NCBI GenBank assembly: GCA_003344405.1
Contig: NOWV01000002.1
Span: forward strand, 62,001-126,000
Direction of reading: 5' to 3'
Origin: Trichoplax sp. H2
Lineage: Eukaryota; Placozoa; Uniplacotomia; Trichoplacea
Length of the DNA stretch: 64,000 nt
Shown here: one piece after another, positions 39,018-53,820 of the stretch
How positions within the stretch are numbered: position 1 is the stretch's first letter
Layout: each line of letters starts with the position of its first letter
Position numbers and translations under genes: made by a program
Notes under the pieces: generated by a model
The model's input: only the letters and a program-made list of their open reading frames with translations
Databases searched by the model: none
What the model was told of the DNA's origin: nothing

Positions 39018-41675
39018 GATTAAGAACGTTATTAGACACGATGCTTTTTGATACTCATGACATATTCTGAAAAATGGTACAAGTGATAAATAAATTTATG
39101 TTGCTAGTATGTAAGAAATAGGATTATAAAAGCTAATTACTTTTTGTGTATTGAAGTCCTTAGACACTCTCCTTTTGGATATTCTTTATTATTTGCTAAC
39201 CTTATTTACGTTATTACTTAACTGAAATTTTCGTCCGGATCAATAATCTCTTGCGTGCTAATTTAATTCAAATAATTTTGTAACGCAGTAATTATAATGT
39301 GAATCTGTACCTTTGATACAGTATTATCATTGATGCTACGTATGCTCCTGAATCTATTGCCGCAAATTCTATCCATCTTAGTAAGAAAAGGCCCAGAAAG
39401 TGTAGTAACGTATATCGTATGTTCTACCCTAGTTATCATATATCTGATCATAAAATTTGGAATAGCTATGTAATAAAAATTATATCCGCACTTCCTAATT
39501 ACTGAATATACTTAATAACAGTCAAATTCTATCCTTCTTTCTAACTGTAAACTAACTTTGACAGCTTTCGAGTATAATCGCGTCACCATTTTCGAGGAAG
39601 TTGTACTGTATGCTTTTACGAAACGTTCATGTCCGTTACTGTATTCCTTACCACTTAAAAACTGCAAATTACACATTTATAAGCGTTTCCGAATCTTCTC
39701 ATCCTTCTGTATTAATCGTATAATGTACCAATCTCTCACCTTATTGTATATTTATTAATCTCAGGAAATAACCCGATATTCGAAAGTTGATCAAAATTAC
39801 GGTACTTTTAGTAAAATACAAAATGACTAAGTTCGTTTAGAGCACTATTAGAGAAGTTTAAATGATGAAGTTTTGTATATAGACTTAGATAAGAGATATT
39901 GATCATTCAGTAGATATCGTAATTTATAATAGCTATAGTGAGTAGTAAAAAGGTCAAAATTGATCGATAATTTGTTTCACTGATAGAAAGTACTGCGTTT
40001 GAAGTTCGTAACAGCTCGCTTTCAAATTTTTAGTCACCAATTTATTGCAATGGCTGCACCTCTAATCATGTAATCCATGATAAGCCCCATACAATCCTAT
40101 AGTAAATATATTGATATAAATTATTAATAATAGGTCATTAATCGATTATAATTATTAACCTTGAGTTGCTATCCTTGCTTCCTTCACTGCATCATTGACC
40201 ATATGATTGTAATTTATTTCTTAAAATTTCAACACATTATACCATTATTCCGCTATGTAGGGCGAATTATTTGTGCCCTAACTTCCATATCTACTGAATC
40301 ACTTCTTAGACTAATAGGTACCTGGCATGTACCCTACTAATTAATTAGCGTACAGTAGTTGTGGTGCCTTGAAATCAAAGATAGGCAATAAAATCTTTTA
40401 AACATTAAGCCGATTCAAACACTACTTCGATCTGACTTTGTCGTACTACATGTAGTAATTTATTGCTACCATATTCGGAAGGTTAAATTGTCATAAACTT
40501 TAGGCGCCATTCTGAGGCTAGAAGGGAAATACAGATGTCCAGTAAACTCAATGCTGTCCAAGTCTGTTCCGTAGTTATGCACAAAACAATTATTAATATG
40601 TAAGATACCGCAGTTTACCTAGAGATGTCAATCTGAAGCTTATTACACTACAGAATTTTATACCAGCGGCCTATTTACAACTATTCACCTGATTAGAATA
40701 AATCAGAAGTGAAGTATTGCTACTATGTACGTTTATGTGTAACTATGTAAATATTAGTAAGTATAAGAGTACATGATAGGTAAACAAAGTACAAATTAGT
40801 GATTTCATTGGATTAGTCATCTGCTGATACAGTGTTGCTTTTATTAATAAAGTAAGGTTAACTATAGCATCAATTAAAAAAATAAAAAGTTGGATCATTC
40901 TTCCTTCACATTTTTATATACATAGAGCTAAACGCGTGATCCATCAGTATTACAAACACTGATACGAATAGCATGGGTATAATTCATATTATATCCTGTG
41001 CATAAATGTTAGGACACTGAATAAGGTGTGTATGTGTTTTATTTCGTCTTACAGCCTAGGCAGATCAGTCAATTGCCATTGATGGTGCGGAAGTTATGCT
41101 ATATCAGCTTGGATCATTGGCTACGTGATTGAACCTAATAAAAAGGTAAGCAACTCGTTCGTCCTTCATCTGCAAACAATAGCTTCTAGAAGATAAAATT
41201 TTATTGATTTTAGGGTATCACAAGAGCGGAAAATTCTGTATACGAGTATGTTAAAGCAGTACACACACGATGTGGTAACTACAATTATTGCAGTAAAGGT
41301 GCCAAATTGGCCAATCGTTCAAAGAAATTGATAAAATAGTTAATCTTTCCAAATTAAATTGCAGCGCCCTACTAGCCAAGAAGCCAGTTAAAATACATAA
41401 CACAGCTACTGTAATTGTATTGTATGTAGCGTTGAATTACGCCCGAAAACTAAGTTATTTCCTTCTGTGATTAATTATGTACACAAATAATTGAAATCCA
41501 TTTCACTCAGACATTTGAGTAACTCTGTTTCCAACACATACAATCAAAGATTTGTCAATTGCTATACCGTATTAATAATATTATTATCATTGAATGAAAT
41601 ATAGAAACCAGCTCGGGATATAGAATAGTGCTACAGTATACCATGTTAGGTTTACGAAAATTCTCGAATAATTGC

Positions 41676-44600
41676 TCAATTATCTTCACACTTCTTCAAC
41701 CAGAAGTGTACTTTATCATCAATATAATGGCGAAAATGTCGCAGAACACATACACCAACCGAATTATAGGATTCTTTTATTACCTAGAAAAATATTTGGG
41801 GCAATAAATAACCCGACAATAAGCGTGTTGTATGTGTATTTATTGCATCGCAATGAATAATGAGATTACATCAATACTGTAAAGTATTGATAAAATTTAA
41901 ATACTTACTTCAATCTCAAGTTCTATATCTTTTATTTTAAAAACCCCAGCGTACAGCTGCTTTTCTACAGTAGAATGGACACCATGGCTTGTGACAGTTC
42001 TTATGATATTTAATCCAAGAATTTCAACTATTTCCGGTTGAAGTGTCACAACATCACTACCTGTGTCGATTAAAAATGACTTCTGAATGTACATGCTATC
42101 CTCTTCAGGTGATCCAACTGCTGCCTTGATGCATAAGAATTCGTGTTTAGCGTTACTTAAGGCCTCCGGTTTAATCCAACTCCCAACACCTAAAGGCTCT
42201 TCAGGCTCAGTAATCCGGACATTTCCTTCTTTTAACTTTTCAACTATAAACAGCGATGGTGACATCAAAGTGAAATCTTAATAGATGTAAACTATGTTAT
42301 AACGATTTCTAGGATTATCAGATCACTATCTAACGAAAAATTCTGAACAAGTTAAAAAGCACAACTTGCGACATATTAAGTAAAGTCCGCTTAATAATAA
42401 TTAATTAATGTTACGATATTTTCACCATATCACGGCATAGTAATTTCATACTGTAATATATTTCTTACGATCTGTTCTGAAACAAATTTACGTTACACTT
42501 ACTCATTCTTGCAATTCGCTTGCGATGACCTGGAATCATGATTTCCACTTCATCCATAAAATCATCTACTTTAACTATTTGTTTACATTTACGGAGGCTG
42601 TCATAGCCTAATTGTACAATTTTAGAATGATACTTTTCTAATGCAAATTGGCGCAGCCAATGATATACTTCACCAGAGCCACTCCTACAATATGTTTTAG
42701 CTGCATTTTGCAAGACAATTTTGGTTTGTAAATAAAGTGCATGGCAAATAATTTAAAAGAAATAAAAAACAGATTCTATTACGATTTACTCTATCAACAT
42801 TACTCATAAAATATTTCTTCAAAAGAACGGAATAAAGTTTAATTTTTTCATAGTATCCGTTCAAATACAGCTTTATTAACTAGTTATACATATCATAAAT
42901 TAACCACGGTATAAAACAAATGGGTGTTAAGAATAATTAATTTATCGTCAATTGTATACATATAATGTGTATAAGTTAATCTATTTCAAGGAAAAATCGA
43001 AAGCTCGTGTAAATATCTCAAGTAGTGAAATTAAGAACTATCTAATCATCGTAATGTATATGCATACTTATAGAATTGCATGCATGATAAAGCTGATGTA
43101 GCTGTATAATTTCAATATGGTACGGATTACATCTCTTTAGGTGTAACCTGGCGTGATGTTGATTATTCTACTTAATGTATGTAATTCCAGTCTTACAGGT
43201 AATATTCTTATTTAACATCGATCAACACCAACTACTTGATAATCATCTATATACTGTTGTAATGTTATTTAATGGTATCATTTAAGACTATCTTGAATGC
43301 TTGTTTTATTTGATACAATTCTTATTTTTCTTATCCATAAGTACCCAATTATGCTTGTGATCTTTCATGTGCGTATACAAATACTGTACTAGTATCATGT
43401 TATTTTACAACTCAATGCAGTATCATCATTTTGAATGCTTATTTTATTTGATACGCTTGATATACGTACTTTAGTCTACATTACTGTACGCTGTACTAAA
43501 TATCATCGAGCGGTTCGCAAAGAGGCATGTCATCAACATTTCCATCTCCCATATTTCACAGTGTTAATCAGTTATGTTCAGTGGTATTCTATTTTATGTA
43601 CATCCACAGATGTACGCGTATTTCTACTTTTAAATTTTGCGGGTTTGCATGCTACTGTATATAACACATCTTTGTGATTTGTAAAGGTTATTATCATACA
43701 GTATAGAGCTATTATGCGTATAATAAGGGAGGAGATCGTACAACATTAATATTCTGCTTTGGACAAGAAACTAAGCAAATGCTCTTTGGCATGAGAATAT
43801 TAGTTAAGAAACTGAGATCGGAAGAGTTGACAGGCAATGATTCTATCATACGGCAAAGTCGATAGAATCGCTGCCAATCAAGTAATGCATTTATTTTGAT
43901 ACTGTATTGAATGATAAGCACAACTAACTGAATTACTATAGGTAGCTTCTATCCTGCACAACAGAAAGTATGGTAAACATTGGCCTTATCTCCATATGTC
44001 TATTACTGAACGAATCCATTCGATCCGATTATACAGTATAATCATCCTGTAGTCATTAACAACAAATATCAGCTATTAGCAACATTAGACAAATACGAAG
44101 ACTGAATGATAGGGCGCTAAGTACAGTAACAACGGAAAAAGGAAGCGCAAAGAATTTACACAAATAGAGACTCTTTTCAGTTCTAGCTAGATCAAGGTGA
44201 TCCTTTTAATAATATAAATAAAAAAATGGAAGACCGTAGTTGAACAGACTTAATGCAAGCTTTACTGTCTACTTACACTAATAAACTATTAGGATGATGC
44301 ATTATAAATTTGAGAAGCTACAAGTGATATGTGATTCAAAATGGTTATTGCCAAGGAGCGATTCATTCACTATCCATGTATATAGTATGATTATTATACA
44401 TCATCATATTCAGAACAATAAAAGAAAGATTCATATTTAAACAGCCTTTCAACTCGTCGGAGAAGCCAAAGCAAATCACAAGTCAATACTTGAATCATAC
44501 CTATGGATTGATTAATGTATCATTTAACTAGAATGGCGGATAAAAAGTTACCGATGTGCATCATATTGAGTAGAACTACTCTACGTGTAGATAATAGCAG

Positions 44601-45053
44601 GTAGTTACGATAGTAACTTATTAAGATGAAAATGCTGACTGTCACTTTGATTGTAAAAACGGATTATTCTCTTGCGACTAGATAACCTGACCAATAAATA
44701 ATGCCTGCCCTGCGTGTCAGATAGGACAAGTGCCTACGCCTGCTCGTCATGGCACCAATTTCAAGAGTCATTGAAATGAACTGCATATGTAGTAGACTAG
44801 CTCTAAATTGAACCATCAAGGTAGCACCTTTAGGCATATTACAATTGTGTTACTCACCTGCAGCTAAAATTTCACATCTATCTGTTGGATTTTTGATCTG
44901 CATTTGATCTAAATCGCTTTCATCTAGCATGCAAAGATCTTCTTCACAATCGTATCCTTGAGATTCAAAGCGGCTATGATAGCGATCATATAATCCAATG
45001 GGTTGTAACAACTTTTTAATGACCACGGTTGTAAATTCATCCCTACTGGACAT
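41676..45053 (-). CDS. Tandem SAM-domain protein with C-terminal retropepsin-like aspartic protease
   Basis: Four minus-strand exons: 44858-45053, 42503-42700, 41909-42243 and 41676-41783. Donors include GTGAGT, GTAAGT and GTAAGT; phases 1, 1 and 0 agree, giving 278 residues. Residues about 5-66 form a SAM domain (LLQPIGLYDRYHSRF, then DLCMLDESDLDQMQI and the NPTDRCEIL helix). Residues about 67-131 form a second SAM-like domain (VYHWLRQFALEKYHSKIVQL, VDDFMDEVEIMIPGHRKRI). After a linker (EKLKEGNVRITEPEEPLG), residues about 175-275 look like a clan AA single-lobe aspartic protease: catalytic FLIDTGSDVVTL, a flap-like SHGVHSTV, a KIKDIELEIEV strand, and C-terminal VGVCVLRHFRHYID, which resembles the GxDxLRHFxxxID end of the Asp_protease_2 family. 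Such domains act as homodimers, and SAM domains could promote the pairing. I know of no described protein with this architecture. Intron 1 is 2.16 kb. The introns argue for a host gene rather than a retroelement copy. Confidence 0.8.
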
Positions 45054-45107
45054 TTTAGCAGTACTTTTTGATCAACTTGCATGCACAAAAATGAATGGAT
45101 TGTTATT

Positions 45108-45268
45108 GCCTTTGGTAATCGTTGATCAATCAATCAGTCGTCTGTTATTCGACGCGCAGATTGATCACTTTAATTGACAGTCTGGATGCCTTTAGTGATT
45201 GTTGATCAATCAAGCAATCGTCTCTTATTCGACGCCAAGATTGATCAGTCTAACAGACAGTCTGGTTG
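45108..45268. repeat. Two-copy 80-bp tandem repeat with GTTGATCAATCAA core
   Basis: Copy 1 (45108-45187) and copy 2 (45188-45268) share GCCTTT, GTTGATCAATCAA, TCGTCT, TTATTCGACGC, AGATTGATCA and GACAGTCTGG in the same order. Each copy contains two TGATCA palindromes. The first copy lies 55 bases upstream of the SAM-protease start codon, so the sites may be promoter elements. Confidence 0.85.
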
Positions 45269-45659
45269 GAAAATTGGAACTCTCGTAGTGATTAATCGAT
45301 GAATAAAAGACTAATTATTTATATAACGCGACTGTACGATCTACCGGTATTAAGAATGATCTGATTGACGTCTTTTGAACTATTCAAGTATCCATTTTTC
45401 CATTGAAAGTTGCAGTATATCGAAGAAGAAAAGAGATGCTACTACATTCCACACTTGCAATGGAGACTGCTGGCATTTCCTCTTTTAAAGCGATATCGCG
45501 ATCGCTTTAATATTGATTCTAAGCTGTTTTTATTTTCAAGCCAAATCAATGTGTCATACTGAGCAGGTTTAAGCTTGTCGGGTTGTCGTTGTCACTTGTC
45601 ATTCGTCACCAATCATTTGAATGGTATGACTTGAGTCACAGGATACCAATTCCTACAAT

Positions 45660-45860
45660 CGTCGTACTGTACAGGACAGAACTGATGTGACGCACTCAGG
45701 AGTTATGAGTCATAACATGTACAGTCAAAGTATGAGAGATACTGTTGACTATAGACTAGAAACCTTTCGATTCCTTTCACACTACAGTACAGTACACTGT
45801 AAGCGCTACAATGCACTGCACACTCAGTGAGTGCACAGTACAGTAGTACAGTACGTCACT
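45660..45860. repeat. TACTGTAC/GTACAGTA word cluster
   Basis: Includes CGTACTGTACAGGACAG, CTACAGTACAGTACACTGTA and CACAGTACAGTAGTACAGTA within 200 bases. It is one of a series of such clusters in gene-flanking spacers. Confidence 0.7.
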
Positions 45861-46002
45861 GAACAGTGAATAAGTGGGACTCTCCGATTAATTCAATTCA
45901 ATAAATTAACGTGTAGAAACATGATCACATCATCTTGAGATTTTCATTTATTCTTCCATCATCTGACTTCAAGTCGTTGTCATTATTTTCTTTTTCTAAG
46001 AC

Positions 46003-46765
46003 GAGTCGATTGAGCAGTAAACGATTCCAACGACAGCCAAAATCGGACTACTGTATAACCTATCATATTGGATAGTACTGTACCATGTTAATGTACATTG
46101 TAGCAGTAAAGTAGTGCGTCTCACACGCCTTACTCATCCTACTCAATCATTGAAGTGTTCAGTCAAAATCTGACCATAGCCTGTCATACCGTATTCTTCA
46201 ATGTACAGTACTGAGTACTGTACTGTACTGTACATTGTACAGTAAATGTACACTTGAAGTGGTGCAGCGCGTACGCACTAACGACACTCGTTCTGTGGAT
46301 GAGTCCGATTGAGTAGTAAACGATTCAAAACGACAGCCAAAATCGGACTATAGCCTATTCTATTGGACAGTACTGTACAGAATGTACGCTGTAGCAGTGA
46401 AGTAGTGCGTCTCAGACGCCTTACCCATCCTACTCAATCATTGAAGTGTTCAGTCAAAATCTGACTATAGCCTGTTATATTCTTCAATGTACAGTACTGA
46501 GTACTGTACTGTACTGTACATTGTACACGTGAAGTGGTGCAGCGCGTACGCACTAACGACACTCGTCCTGTGGATGAGTCCGATTGAGTAGTAAACGATT
46601 CAAAACGACAGCCAAAATCGGACTATAGCCTATTTTATTGGACAGTACTGTACAACGTAAATTGTAGCAGTGAAGTAGTGCGTCTCGCCTTACCCATCCT
46701 ACTCAATCATTGAAGTGTTCAGTCAAAATCTGGCCATAGCCTAGCATACTATACTGTTCAATGTG
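46003..46765. repeat. Three-copy tandem repeat, ~275-298 bp unit
   Basis: Copies begin at 46003, 46301 and 46576 with GAGTC(C)GATTGAG-AGTAAACG and continue through CGACAGCCAAAATCGGACTA, GTAGTGCGTCTC, CCATCCTACTCAATCATTGA, AGTGTTCAGTCAAAATCTG and (copies 1 and 2) GGTGCAGCGCGTACGCACTA followed by ACGACACTCG. The third copy is truncated. Copies 1 and 2 also carry GTACAGTACTGAGTACTGTA followed by CTGTACTGTA, linking this array to the GTAC-word clusters. The array is higher in GC than the surroundings. Confidence 0.9.
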
Positions 46766-46769
46766 AGCG

Positions 46770-46803
46770 GCATTCTACTCCAGTCCAGTCTGGAGTAGAA
46801 TGC
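46770..46803. repeat. Perfect 14-bp hairpin, 6-base loop
   Basis: Arms GCATTCTACTCCAG (46770-46783) and CTGGAGTAGAATGC (46790-46803) are exactly complementary. It sits directly after the truncated third copy of the tandem array, where it may mark the end of the array. No U-run follows, so it does not look like a bacterial-type terminator. Confidence 0.75.
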
Positions 46804-47132
46804 GATTCCAAACTCATTGATATTCGTCCATCCAGCATCTACGCATGCGCAATATTCAATCTTCCACCTCATCATTAGACCAATGATACGTCATACAGTA
46901 CCGTACTCTTCTCGCTAGTGGCATGAATGAGGGACATGTTGTCCATAGAAGGCCATGATTTTTTCTGGTGGTTCAGGCGTACGCCAGCTTACACCTCCTG
47001 TCGACCACTCGTACAGACGGTAACAGCAGTACAGTACAGTAGAGTGGACTCCGCTCAGTAGTGCGAACTCACCCGCAACGACCGCCTTCAAATTGCTGTC
47101 GATTCGTAGACTTTGTAAACTAATCTTTGAAA

Positions 47133-51544
<4,412 letters not shown>

Positions 51545-51888
51545 ATATTTTTGATATTCCTAAAGTTATTTCAAAGATAGTTTTTGTTCCAACTTTACTA
51601 CATCTTTAGTTAACTGTTGACGCTTTTACAGTTATATTTGGGTTCATGTATCAATATAGAACTTTTTATATGTTTGCATGGCAAAAGTCATTCTCTTGAA
51701 AATGGATGAATACGGCATCCTTGTACTTAATCGACAGCTAAAGCCTAATGTTTTAATTCTATTTATCTCGATCCCTTTGAGCAATGAGGATTTAATACGA
51801 TGTTTGTTTGCCATTGAAAGTTAGTCGATATTTCAATTCTAAAAGTTCACTAGTTGTCCTGGATTGTTTTTGAATTTAGATCTTCTTG

Positions 51889-51894
51889 AATAAA
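51889..51894 (+). terminator. Polyadenylation signal AATAAA for GMDS
   Basis: A consensus AATAAA lies 345 bases after the GMDS stop. Its use is inferred from position only. Confidence 0.4.
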
Positions 51895-52529
51895 ACTACG
51901 TCTAGCCTTATTACGTATTGTAAGAAGTTCATTTTGCTACGTATCTTGTCAATGAAACGAACAGCCTATGAGATTAATAATAATATAATGGTAGGCGTTA
52001 TGGATAAGTGGAAATTATTATTCATATTGATAACCCTCCTAGTTTCGAATATTATCTACTAGCTTTAATGCAATGAAAAGTTAAATTTCTTTTAAAACTA
52101 AAATGAAGTCTAATTTTTCGACCAGAGGGAGGTTGCTTAGGTAGGGAAATGTGTGATCCTCTGGCTGTGCAGCATTTCCCTAATTGGCTAAAAATATTGA
52201 AAAAGATACTTTCTGATTAGATCAGTTGATCTGCCAGTCCTCCGGTCGATTGTATAACTACCAGTTCAAGTTGTATAATGTGTATTGTACAGTATATGAC
52301 ATATATACGTCATTAACACTGCACTATTGCCTTTGTGTCCGTCAGGACAGTATAGTACAACACGAATTCCGGTACGTGCATTACACAGTACTAAGCAAGA
52401 GGACCTAATACTAGCTATTACATGGAATAAATACCATACCATACCAGTAGTTACATTTACTGATATACTTTACAAGCAATTGTAGAATTGCCAATTTTGG
52501 GATTGATAATCTTGCACCGGGATCAAAAG

Positions 52530-53820
52530 CAGTCCCAGTACAGTACCACGTACCAACATACAGTATAGTATACCGTGCATTAGAGTATAGAGCAAGTTAA
52601 AGGCATACTGTACACTATACAGTAGAGTATTAAGACAAACAGATCAACCAAAAAGTATAATTTGCAATTTCGTATACAGTACGATGAAGGTCTGTTGCTA
52701 TTGCGGCCGTGTGGTGTATTACTATTGATGGTTAAGTGCCCATACGTAACTATTGAGGCCGTATGGTGCACAGTCCAGCACAGTACGCCAGATCAAAATA
52801 CAGTACTGTAAGTGAAAAAAAATATCGAAGCAGTAAAGCTCGATATGCAGATAACTCAATAAAGTGTTTTAGGCGCTCCGAACCAAGCTACACTCTAAAC
52901 TAGTTGGAAGTGACTGCTCCAAGCAGAAAGGAGAAAAAAGCGAAAAACCGGGTAGTTTCATGGGGAAAAAACACCGGTACTACTGTACTGTACAGTGTAC
53001 AGTACAGAGTAGAGTACGGTACTGTACAGTACAGTACTGGACTGTGAGTAGAAGACTTTTCACTGCAGCGTACAGTACTGTACAGTGTACAGTACTGTAG
53101 TCTGTAATTACAGTACTGTACTGTACAAGCTGGAAGAGAAGAGTGACAACGCTTTGTACTGCACAAGCTGGAAGAGAGAGTGACAACGCTTTGTACAGTA
53201 CTATACTGTACTGCACTTATTCCGTACCGCTGTGTACCAGTAATTTCTAGTAGCGCATGGTACAGTACGTACAGTACACGCAGTCTGTAGTCTTTACAGT
53301 ACAGTATAGTACATACTGTACTGTACAGTATATTGGGTACAGTACTGTACTGTACTATACTGTACTGTAGTCTGTAATTACAGTACAAACTGGAAGAGAA
53401 GAGTGACAAGATCTTGTATGCATTGCGCAGTGAAAAGTTTTCGTACACGCAGTCTGTAGTCTTTACAGTACAGTATAGTACTGTACTGTACAGTATATTG
53501 GGTGCAGTACTGTACTGTAGTCTGTAATTACAGTACAAACTGGAAGAGAAGAGTGACAAGATCTTGTATGCATTGCGCAGTGAAAAGTTTTTCGCTCACA
53601 GCACAATATTACAAACCACACCCAAGCTACAGTACTGTACAGTACAAGGATTTCCCAATTTTCTCTTTGTAACTTTGTACAGTACAGTACTGTACGGTAC
53701 TGTACTGTACAGTACAATGTACGGTACACTGTGCTGTACCGTCACAGCTAAACCTTTGAAGGATACAGTGCAGTATCTTTCAATCCTGCGCACAGTACAG
53801 TACTGGTACCGTAAAAGGGT
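52530..53820. repeat. Dense TACTGTAC/GTACAGTA satellite-like region
   Basis: Most of this stretch is built from overlapping copies of TACTGTAC and its complement GTACAGTA, including tracts such as GTACTGTACAGTACAGTACT and TTGTACAGTACAGTACTGTA. Interspersed is the unit TCTGTAATTACAGTAC followed by AA(G)CTGGAAGAGAAGAGTGACAA, seen about five times between 53100 and 53560. Long frames that read through here translate to repeated 'YSTVQYCTVQ'-type peptides and are not genes. Confidence 0.85.
53276..53590. repeat. Two-copy tandem duplication, ~165-bp unit
   Basis: Copy 1 (about 53276-53450) and copy 2 (about 53451-53592) share ACACGCAGTCTGTAGTCTTT, ACAGTATATTGGGT, AGTCTGTAATTACAGTACAA, ACTGGAAGAGAAGAGTGACA, GATCTTGTATGCATTGCGCA and GTGAAAAGTTTT in order and nearly without mismatch, so the duplication is recent. 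The copies differ mainly by loss of a few TACTGTAC words. Confidence 0.85.

Larger units (their letters stand above)
38601..41675. other. Intergenic spacer downstream of importin-4
   Basis: Holds the importin-4 3' end (AATAAA at 38745), a short CATATA microsatellite at 38992, and otherwise AT-rich DNA. An exon-like segment near 41055-41130 follows a good pyrimidine tract and CAG, but no gene model could be built around it. The right end is the 3' side of the SAM-protease gene. Confidence 0.5.
45054..47132. other. Divergent promoter spacer between SAM-protease gene and GMDS
   Basis: Both flanking genes start outward from this 2.1-kb spacer, so it must hold both promoters. It contains an 80-bp duplication with TTGATCAA sites beside the SAM-protease start, TACTGTAC clusters, a three-copy ~275-298 bp tandem repeat, and a perfect 14-bp hairpin. 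No TATA box could be assigned with confidence. Confidence 0.65.

Noticed and set aside
41055-41130. An exon-like segment after a good acceptor, ISQLPLMVRKLCY, recalling the Cul5-box half of a SOCS box
   Set aside because: No upstream exon with a matching domain was found, and a second frame of the same segment is equally open.
46290-46345. GGATGAGTCC...AGTAAACGA in the tandem array looks like a hammerhead ribozyme core
   Set aside because: The invariant CUGANGA is not intact (TGGATGA), the GAAA is replaced by TAAA, and the intervening bases do not form stem II. The resemblance is likely chance.
52900-53559. A 219-codon minus-strand open frame
   Set aside because: Its translation is repeated YSTVQYCTV-type peptide from the TACTGTAC words, with the same region open in several frames. 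It is a repeat artefact.
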